From assembly GCA_027559495.1 (NCBI GenBank), contig JAMXSV010000008.1:372001-436000 (forward strand): a stretch of DNA of 64,000 bases. The letters run 5' to 3'. The stretch's first letter is position 1. Each line of letters begins with the position of its first letter. Source of the stretch: Aurifilum marmelostoma. Taxonomy: Eukaryota > Ascomycota > Sordariomycetes > Diaporthales > Cryphonectriaceae. Below, in pieces: positions 46,181-57,462 of the stretch. The position numbers and the translations under genes were made by a program. The notes beneath the pieces were generated by a model. The model did not search any database. It had not been told where the DNA came from and worked only from the letters and a program-made list of their open reading frames with translations.

Positions 46181-48381
46181 GCGGATAGATCGTCTAGGGC
46201 GGGAACGTTATCCCAGACGATAAGTCTGATCAACAAGAGAATCAGGTGTCCGTCTGGTATTTGTCACCAAAGCTGTTCCGGGGGAAAGGAACGGTATCTG
46301 CGGACAAGCCGGGGCTCAGGGACTTATACGCGAGGTGCTACAGCGTTGCGTTCCTGCGACGGAGTATCTCAGTCCTGGCAGGCTTCTCGCTGTCCGCACC
46401 CTATACACCAGATGTACTTGGGGATGCAGCATCGATGAACGGCTACCACGACGAGCGTCGAGATCTGACCAAGGATGACTTCACCGTGCACGACGAGCGT
46501 CGGCCGCCGTGATAAGCAGTTTCTATATATTTCGACGTGGAGACAGATGCAGTCTGGGAAGACTACTCAGCATCAAACCTCTGGGATACAGTTACTGAGA
46601 GGCATTGATCGGGAAGTGAACACCAGAAAGGATGCTGTGCATCGTCCAAATGCAACAACACCCGAGTACTTGAATCGAAAGCTAGGCAGTCTAATCCAGG
46701 TTTCGTCTCTATGCTTGGAAAGTAATGGGCGACACAAGTGGCAACAGCTGACTGGGAAATTTGCATCTCTGGACGGGCACCAAAAGTCCGATGCTTCGAT
46801 ACAAATTAGGCAACTATGGTCTCATGTGCGCAGGTCTTGCCATGATAATGGTTCGGATTGGCCAAGACTAGCGGTTATTAGATGGAGGCGCATGCAATCC
46901 ACCACAGCTGAGAGGCGCCTGCAAAGCCTCATCAGTGACGACTGCCACTGTCAGCAGCTGCGGATCGACGCACCAGAGACTATCGCTGGTGTGATTCAAT
47001 TTCCTAGACAGTCTTGCAAAGAGAGGATGCTGAAAAAGAAAGCCAAAGGATCACCTCGTATCAGAAACAAAAGTCCCAATTGATGACAGTGTTGGATATA
47101 ATTGCTTGCGTTGAAATCGACAGCACTGTCAGTATAACCACTATCCTCTGAAAGTAAAAAGCGGTCCACTAGGCCGAAGCACTGAAGAGTGAGCGCATCA
47201 CTGCCCCTGTCAGGATTGAAGAACACCCAACCGCCACTAGCCAAGAGCTGTCCCTGTAAAGCTTATCTTCGCATTCCCCTGCTTATGCGTGATGGATATT
47301 CGATTTTCATTATTTCTCACCGCCCCTGTGCTATGTAGGCCATCTAGCTCTGGCTTCTCCCTCTCTGGGGCGTTTTCAGCCAGCTCGAAATGACCGAGAT
47401 GCCCATCCCTTTCGACCGTCGTCTTGTTCTTGAGAGTCAGAGAGGGTGGGAAAAGAGGCAGGCTTGCTGTTCTTGCGTGCTGCATTCACTTTATGCAGAT
47501 TCCCCATATTACCCCCACAGTTCGAAGAAAAGAAGCAAAGCGTGGCGAGCAAGGGTGGCAGTGGCCGGCCGCGGTGGTGGTAGTGGGGTGATCCCACCAG
47601 ACGAAAACAGCGGAGAAGGACTGGCAGTGTGGGAGGGGACAGGAAGCTTAGACGTCATACAAACCAGGGTCGAGTCCTGCAGTAAGAATGCACACATTCT
47701 TACACTGGCTGGACCCTACAGAGGAGGGGGGGGGTTGTTCGTTTTCACTCTATTGGGCGTTTTTTTTTCGCTTTCGTTTTCCGAGGGTTCTTCAACGGCT
47801 GCCTGGGAACAGGGCCTGTGCTAGGCTGTCTGGCTGTGTAGGGCCTATACTAATTATTACTTACCGTGTACGTACGCATGAAGTGAGTCTACTGTACTAG
47901 AGTCCCAATCACTGTTACGGGATGGCCGTTCGGTCCGGCTGATTGCACCTGCTCCAACTTGCTAGGTGCAAGTCTATCCAGACTTGGTTATTTAGTGGTG
48001 ATCTGCCTCTCCAACGGTAGCTGCCCTACTATGTCATATTTTAGTGGTGATCCTCTGTCGTCCGTCTACTTTCTCACAGACGTCGCTGCCGTCGTCTCTT
48101 TCTTATCCGTGCCAACTTCAATTACTCAACTCCGTCTTTCCTATTATACTCGGTCCTGACGTTGACTTCCATCGCTTCCTCACTTACTCTTACACACACA
48201 AGTCCTCTTCCTCCCTGTACTAGATGCACGGCAGCGGATGATACCGAATCAGGAAGACTAGATATTCGCAGATTGACTAGCTTGCGTTGTGGGAACAGCA
48301 ATTGACGACCCCTCCTCTTCCTCTTCTATCTTTTGTCCGGAACATCCGGTTCCGACCTCATCATCACCATCCAGCATCAAC
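46181..48381. other. Intergenic region between IMP4 and the syntaxin gene
   Basis: Open frames of 88 and 202 codons (46246-46512 and 46475-47083, +) occur but show no motif or splice context. A 13-base direct repeat TTTAGTGGTGATC lies at 47991-48003 and 48040-48052. The last 300 bases are CT-rich and should be the leader of the syntaxin gene. Confidence 0.5.
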
Positions 48382-49669
48382 ATGTCATATAGCCAGTATT
48401 CCGGCAACCCGTATGGGTCCTCGCAGCCGCAAGAGGGCTACGGCTCTTCTCCCTATGGAAATCCCTACGGAAGCCCAGTATGTCTTCTCTCCACACGTTC
48501 TCCGTCCCTGACCAGCCCTGCGCAATCTCGCAGAGGATCAAGAAAAAATAATCCAAACGGAACCAAAGAATTAGACACCAGGAGAAGGATGCTACAGAAG
48601 AATAAGAATGACTGACTCTCTATATCTTCTCCCGCGCAGGAACAACATGAGATGCAGCACTTCTCCTCCCCGCAGTCAGACCCGGCCAACCCCTACGGAT
48701 CGCCCGCCGATTCCTCCTCCACCCCAAGCGGCGGCGATATTCTGTCCCAGCAGGACTTCCTCTCCCGCGTCTCCCACGTGCGCAACGAGATCCGCTCCCT
48801 GACCGCCGACGTGCAGCGCATCGGTCAGCTGCACCAGCTCGCCCTCACCGGCAGCGACGAAAGCGATACCACCTCGGCCCAGCGCCGCGTCGACGACCTC
48901 GCCGCCACCACGCAGCGCAAGACGGCCTCGATCCGCGACCAGGTGCGCGCCCTCAAGGAAGACGTCGAGCGCACCCCTGCAGGCCAGGGCAGTGCGGGGC
49001 TCAAGAAGCGCCAGTGGGAGGCGCTCAACGGTGATTTTCAGAAGGAGCTCCAGAGCTACATCCAGGAGGAGCAGGCGTACCGGGAGCGGTACCGCGAGCA
49101 GATTGCGCGTCAATACCGGATTGTTAATCCGGATGCGCCGGAGGAGGAGGTGCGCAGGGCAGCGGAGAGGGATTGGGGCGATGAGGGTGTCTTTCAGACG
49201 GCGGTCGGTCTTCCCTCTTCCCAATGTATTCTTGCCTTGTTGTGTTGCGTTGCCCTTGCTCCTCTTTTCTTTCGGTATATGCTGACATTACCTTCCTGCC
49301 ACACAGCTCCGGACCAACCGCACCGGCCAGGCCTCCGCCGTGCTCGGCAACGTGCGCGCACGCCACCTCGAGCTCCTCAACATCGAGCGCTCCATCACCG
49401 AGCTGGTGCAGCTGATCCAGGACCTGGACACCATGGTCATCCAGCAGGAGCCCGTCGTCAAGCAGGTCCAGGAGCAGACGGGCAACGCCATGACCCACAT
49501 GGAGGAGGGAAACAAGCAGATCGACATCGCGACCAAGCACGCCCGGAACAGGCGCAAGCTCAAGTGGTGGTGCACCCTGATTGTCTTTCTCATCGTCCTG
49601 GCCATTGCCCTCGGCGTCGGCCTGGGCATCGGACTGACCAAGTCGGGGAGCAACAAAAACAAGCGGTAG
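48382..49669 (+). CDS. SSO1: Plasma-membrane syntaxin, Sso1-like Qa-SNARE
   Basis: t-SNARE for fusion of secretory vesicles with the plasma membrane, pairing with Sec9 and Snc. Three exons (48382-48477, 48640-49203, 49307-49669) give 340 residues with all junctions in phase 0. A Tyr/Gly/Pro-rich N-terminus with repeated NPYGS units is followed by the Habc three-helix domain, the SNARE motif (ELVQLIQDLDTMVIQQEPVV, with the central Gln) and a single C-terminal membrane anchor (WWCTLIVFLIVLAIALGVGL) ending in a short basic tail. This is the usual layout of fungal Sso1/Syn1 proteins. It is convergent with TOM70. Confidence 0.94.
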
Positions 49670-49982
49670 CAGCATCCTCCTCCTTGACCACGAGCGGGAC
49701 GAGAATGAAAAGGAAACTTGTCCTGAGCGCTATTCGTAAATTCGGCTGTATATACCCTGGACCAGAATTTGAGTTGAAAGAGTCCACCGCGATGAGAATG
49801 AACGATACGACACGCAAGGAACGACAATGGTGATGGGCAGGCAGGCAGGCGGGCAGGGGAAGGTTCGATTCTATGGCATGGGAGAGGCAGTTGTTTATCA
49901 TATGACTTGGAAACGACGCAATGGTTTCCTCTTTTACTTAATAATTAGTAGTACTTTCTGGGTACCTCTCAATTGGCCGATC

Positions 49983-50055
<73 letters not shown>

Positions 50056-51004
50056 CTCTCACAGCCAATGCTGCGCCTCGAGATCGGATGGTTGATGGGA
50101 CCATGATCTGGTCGTTCACCTCGCCGCTGTGTACCACTCCAAATGCAAATCCCAACCCTCAACGATGTAAGCAGGCAAGGCTGAATTCACTCGTAAAGAT
50201 ACTGTGCAAGCTGTTTTCGCCTCTACGATGGTGGTGCAGGCTCTCACTCAGACCAACATCGGGCATCATATGATCGAGTCATCACCTAAGGTCATGACCA
50301 ACCCTGGCCCCTCCCCTACAGCAGACAAACCCAAACTTGGCCAAGCAGACAGATGAGAGTGGAAGGTTTGATTTGGTACGGATCGTGTGAGAGTGTGAAT
50401 ATGTACTTGTTTCTTCTGTTGTCGCCCTCCTCCTCCCCACCCCTCCTCTCCCTTTCTGCCTCTCGTGCGCACCGCTTCCCTTCCTCCTATATTTCCATCC
50501 TCGCCGGGCGGCGGAGAGGGGTTGAAGAAATTAAAGAGGTTATTTGTTTTTATCCCGTCCAACAAGCCCGAAGGGAAGGCAAATCATCACTGTTCCCACC
50601 CCAATGCCGGACTCCGGTCGAATGGTCGAGAAGGAAAAGAAAAGAGGAAAAAAAAAAAAAAGAGCAGGAAAAGAGAAATGATCGTATCGTCTCAAACTTG
50701 TGCGTCTGCCTTGCTTTTCTCCTCTCAGATGGTCCTGGTCAGTACACTTAGGCCAGACGCACACACACATACATACAACACTCTCCAACTCCGTAAAGTC
50801 CGCCTGCCTCAGATTTGATGACTGTCTTGAGCTCTCTCAGCGCTAGCTTTACTGAACTTGGTTCAAGTCCGCCCTGCTAGTATGGAGCATCTCCTCCCAC
50901 ATCATCTGCACAGCCTGGTCAGTGATCCCTCCAGACACAGCCTGGCCCTTCAGGAGCGAAGGACCGTCTTCCGGGCCAGACACCGCCGACGCCGGTGCAA
51001 GTGC
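49670..51004. other. Convergent 3' region with microsatellites
   Basis: Between the syntaxin and TOM70 stop codons. Holds a compound microsatellite (CA at 49992-50021, then CT at 50022-50060), a CT-rich stretch at 50430-50470 and a run of 14 A at about 50649-50662. No gene seen. Confidence 0.65.
49992..50060. repeat. Compound CA/CT microsatellite
   Basis: About 15 CA units followed directly by about 18 CT units with one interruption. Likely length-polymorphic. Confidence 0.92.
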
Positions 51005-53165
51005 CTACCTCAGGCCGGGCCCGCCGGGTCCGCCCGCCTGGAGCTTGGCTGCAAGCGAGGGGTACTTCTCCTGCACCTGGATCTGCGTGCGCGTAGCCTC
51101 GGCATATGAGAGTGCGTTGACAAGCTCGCCCTCGGTGCGTGCCAGATCGGCGGCGCGCTCAAAGTATTTGAGCGCGTCGGTCACCTTGCCCTGCTGGAGC
51201 AGGAGCTGGGCCATCGTTGCGACGGCGATGTCACATTCGGGGTCAACTGAGATTGTGTTAGTCTGTCGGAATTGGTTCTGGCATGAGGGAAAAGGGAGGG
51301 GTTGAATGGTCCGCTTACTGATCAGGGCCTTCTGGCAGAGCTTCTCGGCCTCGGCAAAGTCAGATTTCTCCTGGAAGATGGCGAGGGCCTTGTTGATAAG
51401 AGGCAGGACATTCATGCTTGTTGGCTTCTCCTGCTTCTCCATCTCGATGGCGGACTCGAACTTCTCGATGGCCTCCGAGTATTTGCCCTGGTCGAGAAGA
51501 AGCTCGCCGTAGTAGTTGTAGACATCGGGGATCTTCTCAAAGTTCTTCATACAACGTCGGAACGTGGCCATACTAGAAGCAATCGATCCCATCTTGTACT
51601 GTGTCACTCCAAGCTGGATGTGGGAGAAGATGAACTTTGGGTCGAGGTCGATGGACTTCTGGTAGTCCTTGGCAGCCTCTGCAAACTCGCCCTTGATAAA
51701 GTGCAACTGGGCACGGTGATAATAGATATCCGGGTCGTCGGCGTTTTGCTGCAGCGCCAGTTCAAAGTCCTTCTCTGCCCTCTCGGGGTCACCTGTCATT
51801 CTACGTCAGCTGAAGTTCTTCTTTCCCTCCCAAGGTTCGACGGCCAGGATACTTACCGAGCTCGAGGCTCATAGATGCCCGCTTGATGTAGCTCTGTGTC
51901 ATGGTCGGGTCGAGTTCGATGCTCTTGCTGAGATCGACCAGAGCCTGCTCGTGCTTGCCACGCAGGCAGGTAAAGGTTCCCCGCATGTTGTAGGCAAAGG
52001 CCTCGTAGGGGCCGAGATCGTTCAGCTCGATGGCCTTGTCGAAAGCGGCCGCGGCCTCCTCATATCCCTCGCCGGTCTTGGACTCCATCGCCCGCAGTCC
52101 CTTTTGCAACTGTCCCTTGCCCGAGTCGTCCGAGTACTCGGCGGATGCCTCGAGACCTTCAGGGCGGGCCTTTGGTCGGAAGCTCTGCAGGTAGTTGCTG
52201 ACAAAGGTCGGGCTCGGCAGCTTGCTAGGCTTGTTGGCCATGATCTCCTTCGCCTTGGTCTCGGCAAACTTCTTAAGCAGCCTCTCGACAGCCTCGGCGC
52301 TGGAAGCATTCTTGAAGCCGTCGGTTATGCAGCTGGCAGTGTAGTCAAGCAGGGACTCGGAGAACATCTCAAGCTTGTCGTAGGCGTTGGCGCGGCGGTT
52401 CATGGCCTTGACGTACTCGGGGTCCAGGTTGATGGCGGCGGTGGTGTCCTCGATAACCTTGTGCCACTCAGCTAGAGCGTTATAGCAGGCAGCACGGTTC
52501 GAGTAGTAGACCGCCTCGGGCTTGCACAGGATGGCCTTGGAGTAGAGATCGATAGCCTTGTTGAAGTCCTTGGACCCGTAGGCGTGGTTGCCGGCCTCCT
52601 TCAGCTTGATGGCCCAGTGTTTGCGGTCGTCGAGCGACATGGCCTGGACGGTCTGCTCGGTGATCTCGGGAATCTCGTCGGTGCTATCGCTGCCTTCGGC
52701 CTTCTGAGATGTTGACTGTGACGACTCATTCGCTGCGGCATCACGGGAAGCCTCTGCCTTTCGCTCGGCCTCCTTCCGCTTCCTCCGCTCCTTCTTGGAC
52801 AGCTTCGGGGTCGCTTCCTTGGGTTTCTAGAGAGACAAGAGATCACAAAACAACAGTCAGTTCTCCACCTTTAAAACAAAGAAGATATCCTACATAGCCC
52901 CAATACAATGCGGAATCACGACTATGAGGCCAGCTGCGCCAGTAGATAGCAGATTGGCGGGGATGAGACGCACCGAGTTGGTGGAGTAGTAGACCACCCC
53001 GCCAGCGGCCACGGCCACGGTGACACCAGCGATAGTGTAGACAACAGCTTTGTGCTCAGAAACCCATGTCGATATCCGATCCCAGACCGAGGAGTCTGCG
53101 GGGAGCTGGACGGGGATGCCCCTCGAGGGCGGTGGGAAGGCGGGCGCTTGCTGCTGCGATGCCAT
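51005..53165 (-). CDS. TOM70: Mitochondrial import receptor TOM70
   Basis: Outer-membrane receptor that takes carrier-type precursors from Hsp70/Hsp90 and passes them to the TOM pore. Four exons (53165-52974, 52826-51857, 51792-51319, 51246-51005) sum to 625 residues, the Neurospora/yeast size. It has an N-terminal anchor (VVYTIAGVTVAVAAGGVVYY, about residues 41-60), a Lys/Arg/Glu-rich linker (KLSKKERRKRKEAERK), then tandem TPR repeats: a chaperone clamp beginning AIKLKEAGNHAYGSKDFNKA, and later repeats such as YYHRAQLHFIKGEFAEAAKD. The C-terminal end is Gly/Pro-rich. All introns have canonical ends and matching phases. It shares an upstream region with the ABZ2-like gene. Confidence 0.95.
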
Positions 53166-53954
53166 ATCGTCGTTTGGTGGTTGACGTTGCGGACCGTACG
53201 ACGAGGGAACGACTCGGACTCGTACTATCGATCGGGAGATGAGCTCGCAGGGGACGAGGATGAGCTGATCAGATCCAGATGCTCAGAGTTATCAAAAGCA
53301 ATTGGACAATTCCGAGGGCTGGCGACGCGGTAGAATGCGACGGATGCGATTTGATCATGCAAGCTCCCACCCTCGATGCAGTGTGCAGATTAGCTGTCGC
53401 GTACGCAGCAGTGTGTACATGTGCCAGCGCAAAAAAATTCGCTTGCGCCAGAATTGCGGACTGGGGGGTTAAAGCGTTAGTGGCACGGTCCAGGCGTGAG
53501 GTCATCAGCCAACGAGCTTCCTGTTGGGTGGAACCATCTCTAGCCCTGTAAGACGGGGGAGGGGGAATAGATAAAGCCCCCTCTCCACCCCGAGGCAGAA
53601 AACGAGACGGCCGAAGCTGACTTTTATTTCTCTGTAAACGAACTCTATATGAAATAGAGAACCGAAGAAGTAATTGCTTGTTGAGGACGGAAACTAGCGA
53701 ATCAAAACGTGTTGGGACCTACTGACCTCTCTTCGTTTTCCAGTGACTTGCGTAGGCGCACCACGATGGAATGGCAAGGATTGATACTACAACACACCAG
53801 GCTTTTTAGTGGTTGGCTTGTCACTCAGCATCCTTACCAAGACTGGATCAACTTCCTCTTAACTTGTCCGAACACCACACAATATTGACTTGAGCAACAA
53901 CAAACCTGACACTTCTGACCAGTCTATCGTCCTTTCCAGCCTACTCGATCCAGC
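53166..53954. promoter_or_regulatory. Divergent promoter region, TOM70 / ABZ2-like
   Basis: 789 bases between two divergent start codons. No strong regulatory motif is claimed; the part next to the + gene is rich in C and A, typical of a fungal leader. Confidence 0.5.
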
Positions 53955-54821
53955 ATGGCTGAACAATTCCGCCTTTTCACTTCTATACGGTTTGACTGGC
54001 AGCTAACATCAGCAAAAGACAAAGGCAGCCATCTCTTCGACTGGAACCATGACAGGCCTTCTCCCTTCTACATGCTGGACTACCACCGCGATCGTATGCT
54101 CGGGGCAGCGAGGCATTGGGGCTGGGACGGTGCGGTCAAGGCGATCGAGGGGCCCGATGGGCTCCTCAGGCTGCACGGCTTCTTGGAGGATATCCTCAAG
54201 CAGCAAGGGCTTTGGGCAAAATCTGAACCACCATTGCGACTCAAGATTATCCTCTCCGAGGACGGCCAGCTGGCTCTTGAATCGTATCCTGTTCCAAAGA
54301 CATCTCTGAGCAATCTCTTTCCCGCCCTGCTTCCTGCCCCAGACAGCGAGTTCGACAACATGTACGATTGGGAACCCGGCCCATTGGACCTCGCCCCTGT
54401 CTACGATGTCTACGTCGATGATCACTCTACGCCGCAGTCGGAATTCACCCACTTCAAGACTACCAAGCGCGAGATGTATGACCAGGCCCGCCAACGCGCC
54501 GGTCTCAGGCCCACTGACGTGACAAAGGAGGTCCTTATTGTCAACAAGGAGACTGGCCTGATCATGGAGGGCAGTCTGACAACGCCGTACTTTTGGAGAG
54601 GAGGCAGGTGGGTCACGCCGCCTATCTCTTGGGCCTTGAAAGACGAGGTCTGGGGAGGATGCGGTGGTCAGGATGGTACCACGAGGCGGTGGGCTCTCAA
54701 GGCGCGCATTGCCGGGCTTGAGGATACCAAGGTTTCTGACCTGATTGATGGCGAGGCTGTATGGCTGAGCAATGGGGTGAGGGGATTCGTATTTGGTCAA
54801 ATTCGGCTTTCCAGGCCTTGA
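53955..54821 (+). CDS. ABZ2: Aminodeoxychorismate lyase (ABZ2-like, PLP fold type IV)
   Basis: Converts 4-amino-4-deoxychorismate to p-aminobenzoate and pyruvate for folate synthesis. Single exon, 288 residues. It belongs to class IV PLP enzymes: the candidate Schiff-base lysine lies in HFKTTKREMYDQAR, and the cofactor region reads IVNKETGLIMEGSLTTPYFW followed by RGGRWVTPP, typical of fungal ABZ2. The C-terminus GEAVWLSNGVRGFVFGQI is also characteristic. The N-terminus FRLFTSIRFDW supports this start. A D-amino acid or branched-chain aminotransferase is less likely given these motifs. Confidence 0.88.
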   Translation: MAEQFRLFTSIRFDWQLTSAKDKGSHLFDWNHDRPSPFYMLDYHRDRMLGAARHWGWDGAVKAIEGPDGLLRLHGFLEDILKQQGLWAKSEPPLRLKIILSEDGQLALESYPVPKTSLSNLFPALLPAPDSEFDNMYDWEPGPLDLAPVYDVYVDDHSTPQSEFTHFKTTKREMYDQARQRAGLRPTDVTKEVLIVNKETGLIMEGSLTTPYFWRGGRWVTPPISWALKDEVWGGCGGQDGTTRRWALKARIAGLEDTKVSDLIDGEAVWLSNGVRGFVFGQIRLSRP

Positions 54822-56190
54822 CTGGACAATTCAGAATCTCGCCCCTCACATTCAGATGTACGAAAGCTCTGATAGAGCATGCATGCTTCTCACACGATTC
54901 CCAATGGGTAGCCTGACTTGAGCGCCTGGAAGGCACGGCAAGGTGGAGTGGAGAGTGGCAAACCTTGTGAGCAGTGATCCTCTCAAAGTTCAAATACCTC
55001 GCTGCAGAATCTACCGGCAGTCCTGCGGTAGTATTGCCAGTAATGATCATTCCGGCGGCGTACTGCAACCCAAAGGACGGTTCATGGTCGCGACGGCCAT
55101 TGAGATAAATCTCCGCTTTGTTGCTACCAACCCATGGTCCGCCAAAGTTCAGCCTTTTGGGGATGTCGGACTGCCGATTTTCAGGTCAGTACTTTGTGAA
55201 GCCCTTAGTACAACGAGGACGAAATATGGGGGGAAACGCAACAAAGCATGTATCAAGTTGTCTCTCCATCCTGGCCAGACGAACCCCTCAGCTTTCAGAG
55301 TCCAGACCACAATATTCGGACTGCAGACTCCAGGCCGGCTCATTCTCGGATATGACTCTTATGCCATGCCCATCTCTGGCCTCGGCTGAAGGGAACCTTA
55401 TAAGATGAAGATCGACTTGTAGACTGCATCACCCCGCATTCACATTTTCGCTTTCTGATCAGAGACCATCAGTTCGGACGGCTTTCAGTGCCACTACCTG
55501 CAGTGCAGCCGTGCGCTTCTTTGGCCACAACTCTTTAGTCTCTTGCCGATCGGCACAGTGTGGCTGCCTTGGGGGTATCTTTCGTGCTCTTGGCCTTTGT
55601 ACTTTCAGTAACAATCGTAGACGTGCCTGATCGATAGTTGCTCAGCTCAAGGGGGACAGGGGACCCTGATTTGAGGTATGGATAATGTCCCCGAAACTTC
55701 TACGCTTTCTCGGCGCCAAACTCTCGAGCCCCTCCCAGATCAATGTGGCAGGCAGGTTGTAAACTCGTGTTCGCCGTAAACGGTCGGGATTGATTACTTC
55801 TCGCTTTGGCTCAGAGACTCGAGGAGCTGTAGGTTGAAGCTCCGGTAGAGCGGCCGCAGGAAAGAATCGCGCAGCCCCCGGGTCGAGACTAGCAAATTAT
55901 ATAGTTTATTGTCGTGAAAGGGAGTGTATTGATGTCAAATACTGTCTTGGCCGCAAGGATGGACGTCTTTGTCCTTGACCTGCTAATGATGTTTTCATCT
56001 CTCAATGATAGCCACTACTCGCCTTGTAGACACAAAATATATAATACTGGCCTCCAAGGCTCGCCGCAGCGTTTCCTTACTGTTCCGTAGACAACTTCGC
56101 ATGATCTCAGCCGTTGGAGTGCTGAGCTCGAGACTCCCTAATCTTGAAGGCCTGAAGAAGAAGAAAAAAAGACAAAGAACAAATAACACT
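54822..56190. other. Intergenic region
   Basis: No gene recognised. Short frames at 54943-55408 show no motif. The last 30 bases before 56191 are A-rich, typical of a fungal translation start. An in-frame ATG at 56101 and earlier codons lack a signal-peptide-like sequence. Confidence 0.55.
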
Positions 56191-57462
56191 ATGCCTTCAT
56201 GTTGCCTGATCAGTGCGCTCGGGCTTGCTGCCCTTGCAGCGGCGAGGCAGTGCACCAATCTTAGTGTCCCCATCCACGTGGAAGCTCGAAACGCTATGTT
56301 CAACCTCACAACGCCTCAAAACAACATTGACGTTACCAATTTTGTCCTTGGTAACACGCGGAATGGTCACAACTTTACCGACGAGCTGTTGACGGGCTAT
56401 GCAGACGTTGGCGGTCACTATAATATCTCAGCGACATACTGCGAGCCGGACGACGGGCCCTCGAGCACCGTTCAGCTGCTGACGCACGGCATCGGCTTCG
56501 ACCGTTCGTACTGGGACCTGCCCGTGAACAATTACAACTACAGTTACGTGGTACAGGCGAACGCAGCGGGATACAGCACATTCTCATGGGATCGTCTCGG
56601 CATAGGCATGTCGTCGCGTGGAGAGCCTGTGAATGAAATCCAGTCGTCTCTCGAGATCGCCGCACTGCACCAGCTCACGGAGCGGCTCCGGGCGGGCTCG
56701 ATCGAGGGGCTCGGCTGCGGCTTCGACAAGGTAGTCCACGTGGGCCACTCGTTCGGCAGCATCCAGAGCTACTCCCTGACGGTGCTCTACCCGCACGCCA
56801 GCGATGGGCTGGTGCTCACCGGCTTCACCCAGGCAGGCGAGTTTGTGCCCTACTTCAACCTCGGCGGGAACTTCGTCCTTGCCACGACGGTCCAGGCCTT
56901 GTCGAGTTACCCTGTTGGCTACTTCGCTGCTGGCGACATCTCTGGCGTCCAGACAAACTTTTTTGCGCCTGGATCGTTCGATCCGGAGCTGCTGAGCCTA
57001 GCATTTACCACTGGGGAGCCAGTAACTCCAGGGGAGCTCCTCACGATCGGCGCGCAGACCTCATCGACAAATCCGACCACGGCACCAGTTTTGATCATCA
57101 CTGGAGGTGGGTTCCTTCGATGAAATTCTCCGGAGTTGTCCGTTTTGCTGGGCTTATGCCATGGGTATGCTGACATCTACCGGATAGGCCGCGATATTCC
57201 GTTCTGCGGCGGCGACTGCAGGGTTACGACAAATGCGAGCATTCCGAACCTCCTGGAGATGTCCCGGGCAGAATTCCCAAACACAATTAACTTCACGGCT
57301 GTAGTCGTCGGCGAGGCAGGCCATGGCCTGAACCTGGTACGTCCTCCAATGATATGCCGTTCTGTCCGGAATGTGGTGCTGACCATATTTCAGGAATATT
57401 CCCATCCTTACACATTCAACACCATGTTGGAATTTGTCGAACAAAATGTTGGCGCGTCGTAA
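56191..57462 (+). CDS. Secreted alpha/beta hydrolase
   Basis: Alpha/beta-hydrolase-fold enzyme with an N-terminal signal peptide (MPSCCLISALGLAALAAA). Three exons: 56191-57106, 57188-57336 and 57394-57462, 377 residues. The nucleophile elbow is GHSFGS (Ser about residue 187), after HGIGFDRSYWD, which fits an oxyanion-hole region, and DRLGIGMSSRG. An Asp in GGRDIPFCGGDC and the His in GEAGHGLN would complete the triad; both lie beyond the first intron. Many N-x-S/T sequons and paired cysteines agree with secretion. Its substrate is unknown; an esterase or lipase-like activity is only a family-level guess. The start is chosen because it gives the signal peptide directly. Confidence 0.85.

Noticed and set aside
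46246..47083. 88- and 202-codon + frames after IMP4
   Set aside because: No family signal, no neighbouring exons, overlapping each other in different frames. Left as intergenic.
50850..50885. GGTTCAAGTCC, a tRNA T-loop-like word
   Set aside because: No matching acceptor stem, D arm or anticodon arm could be drawn around it.
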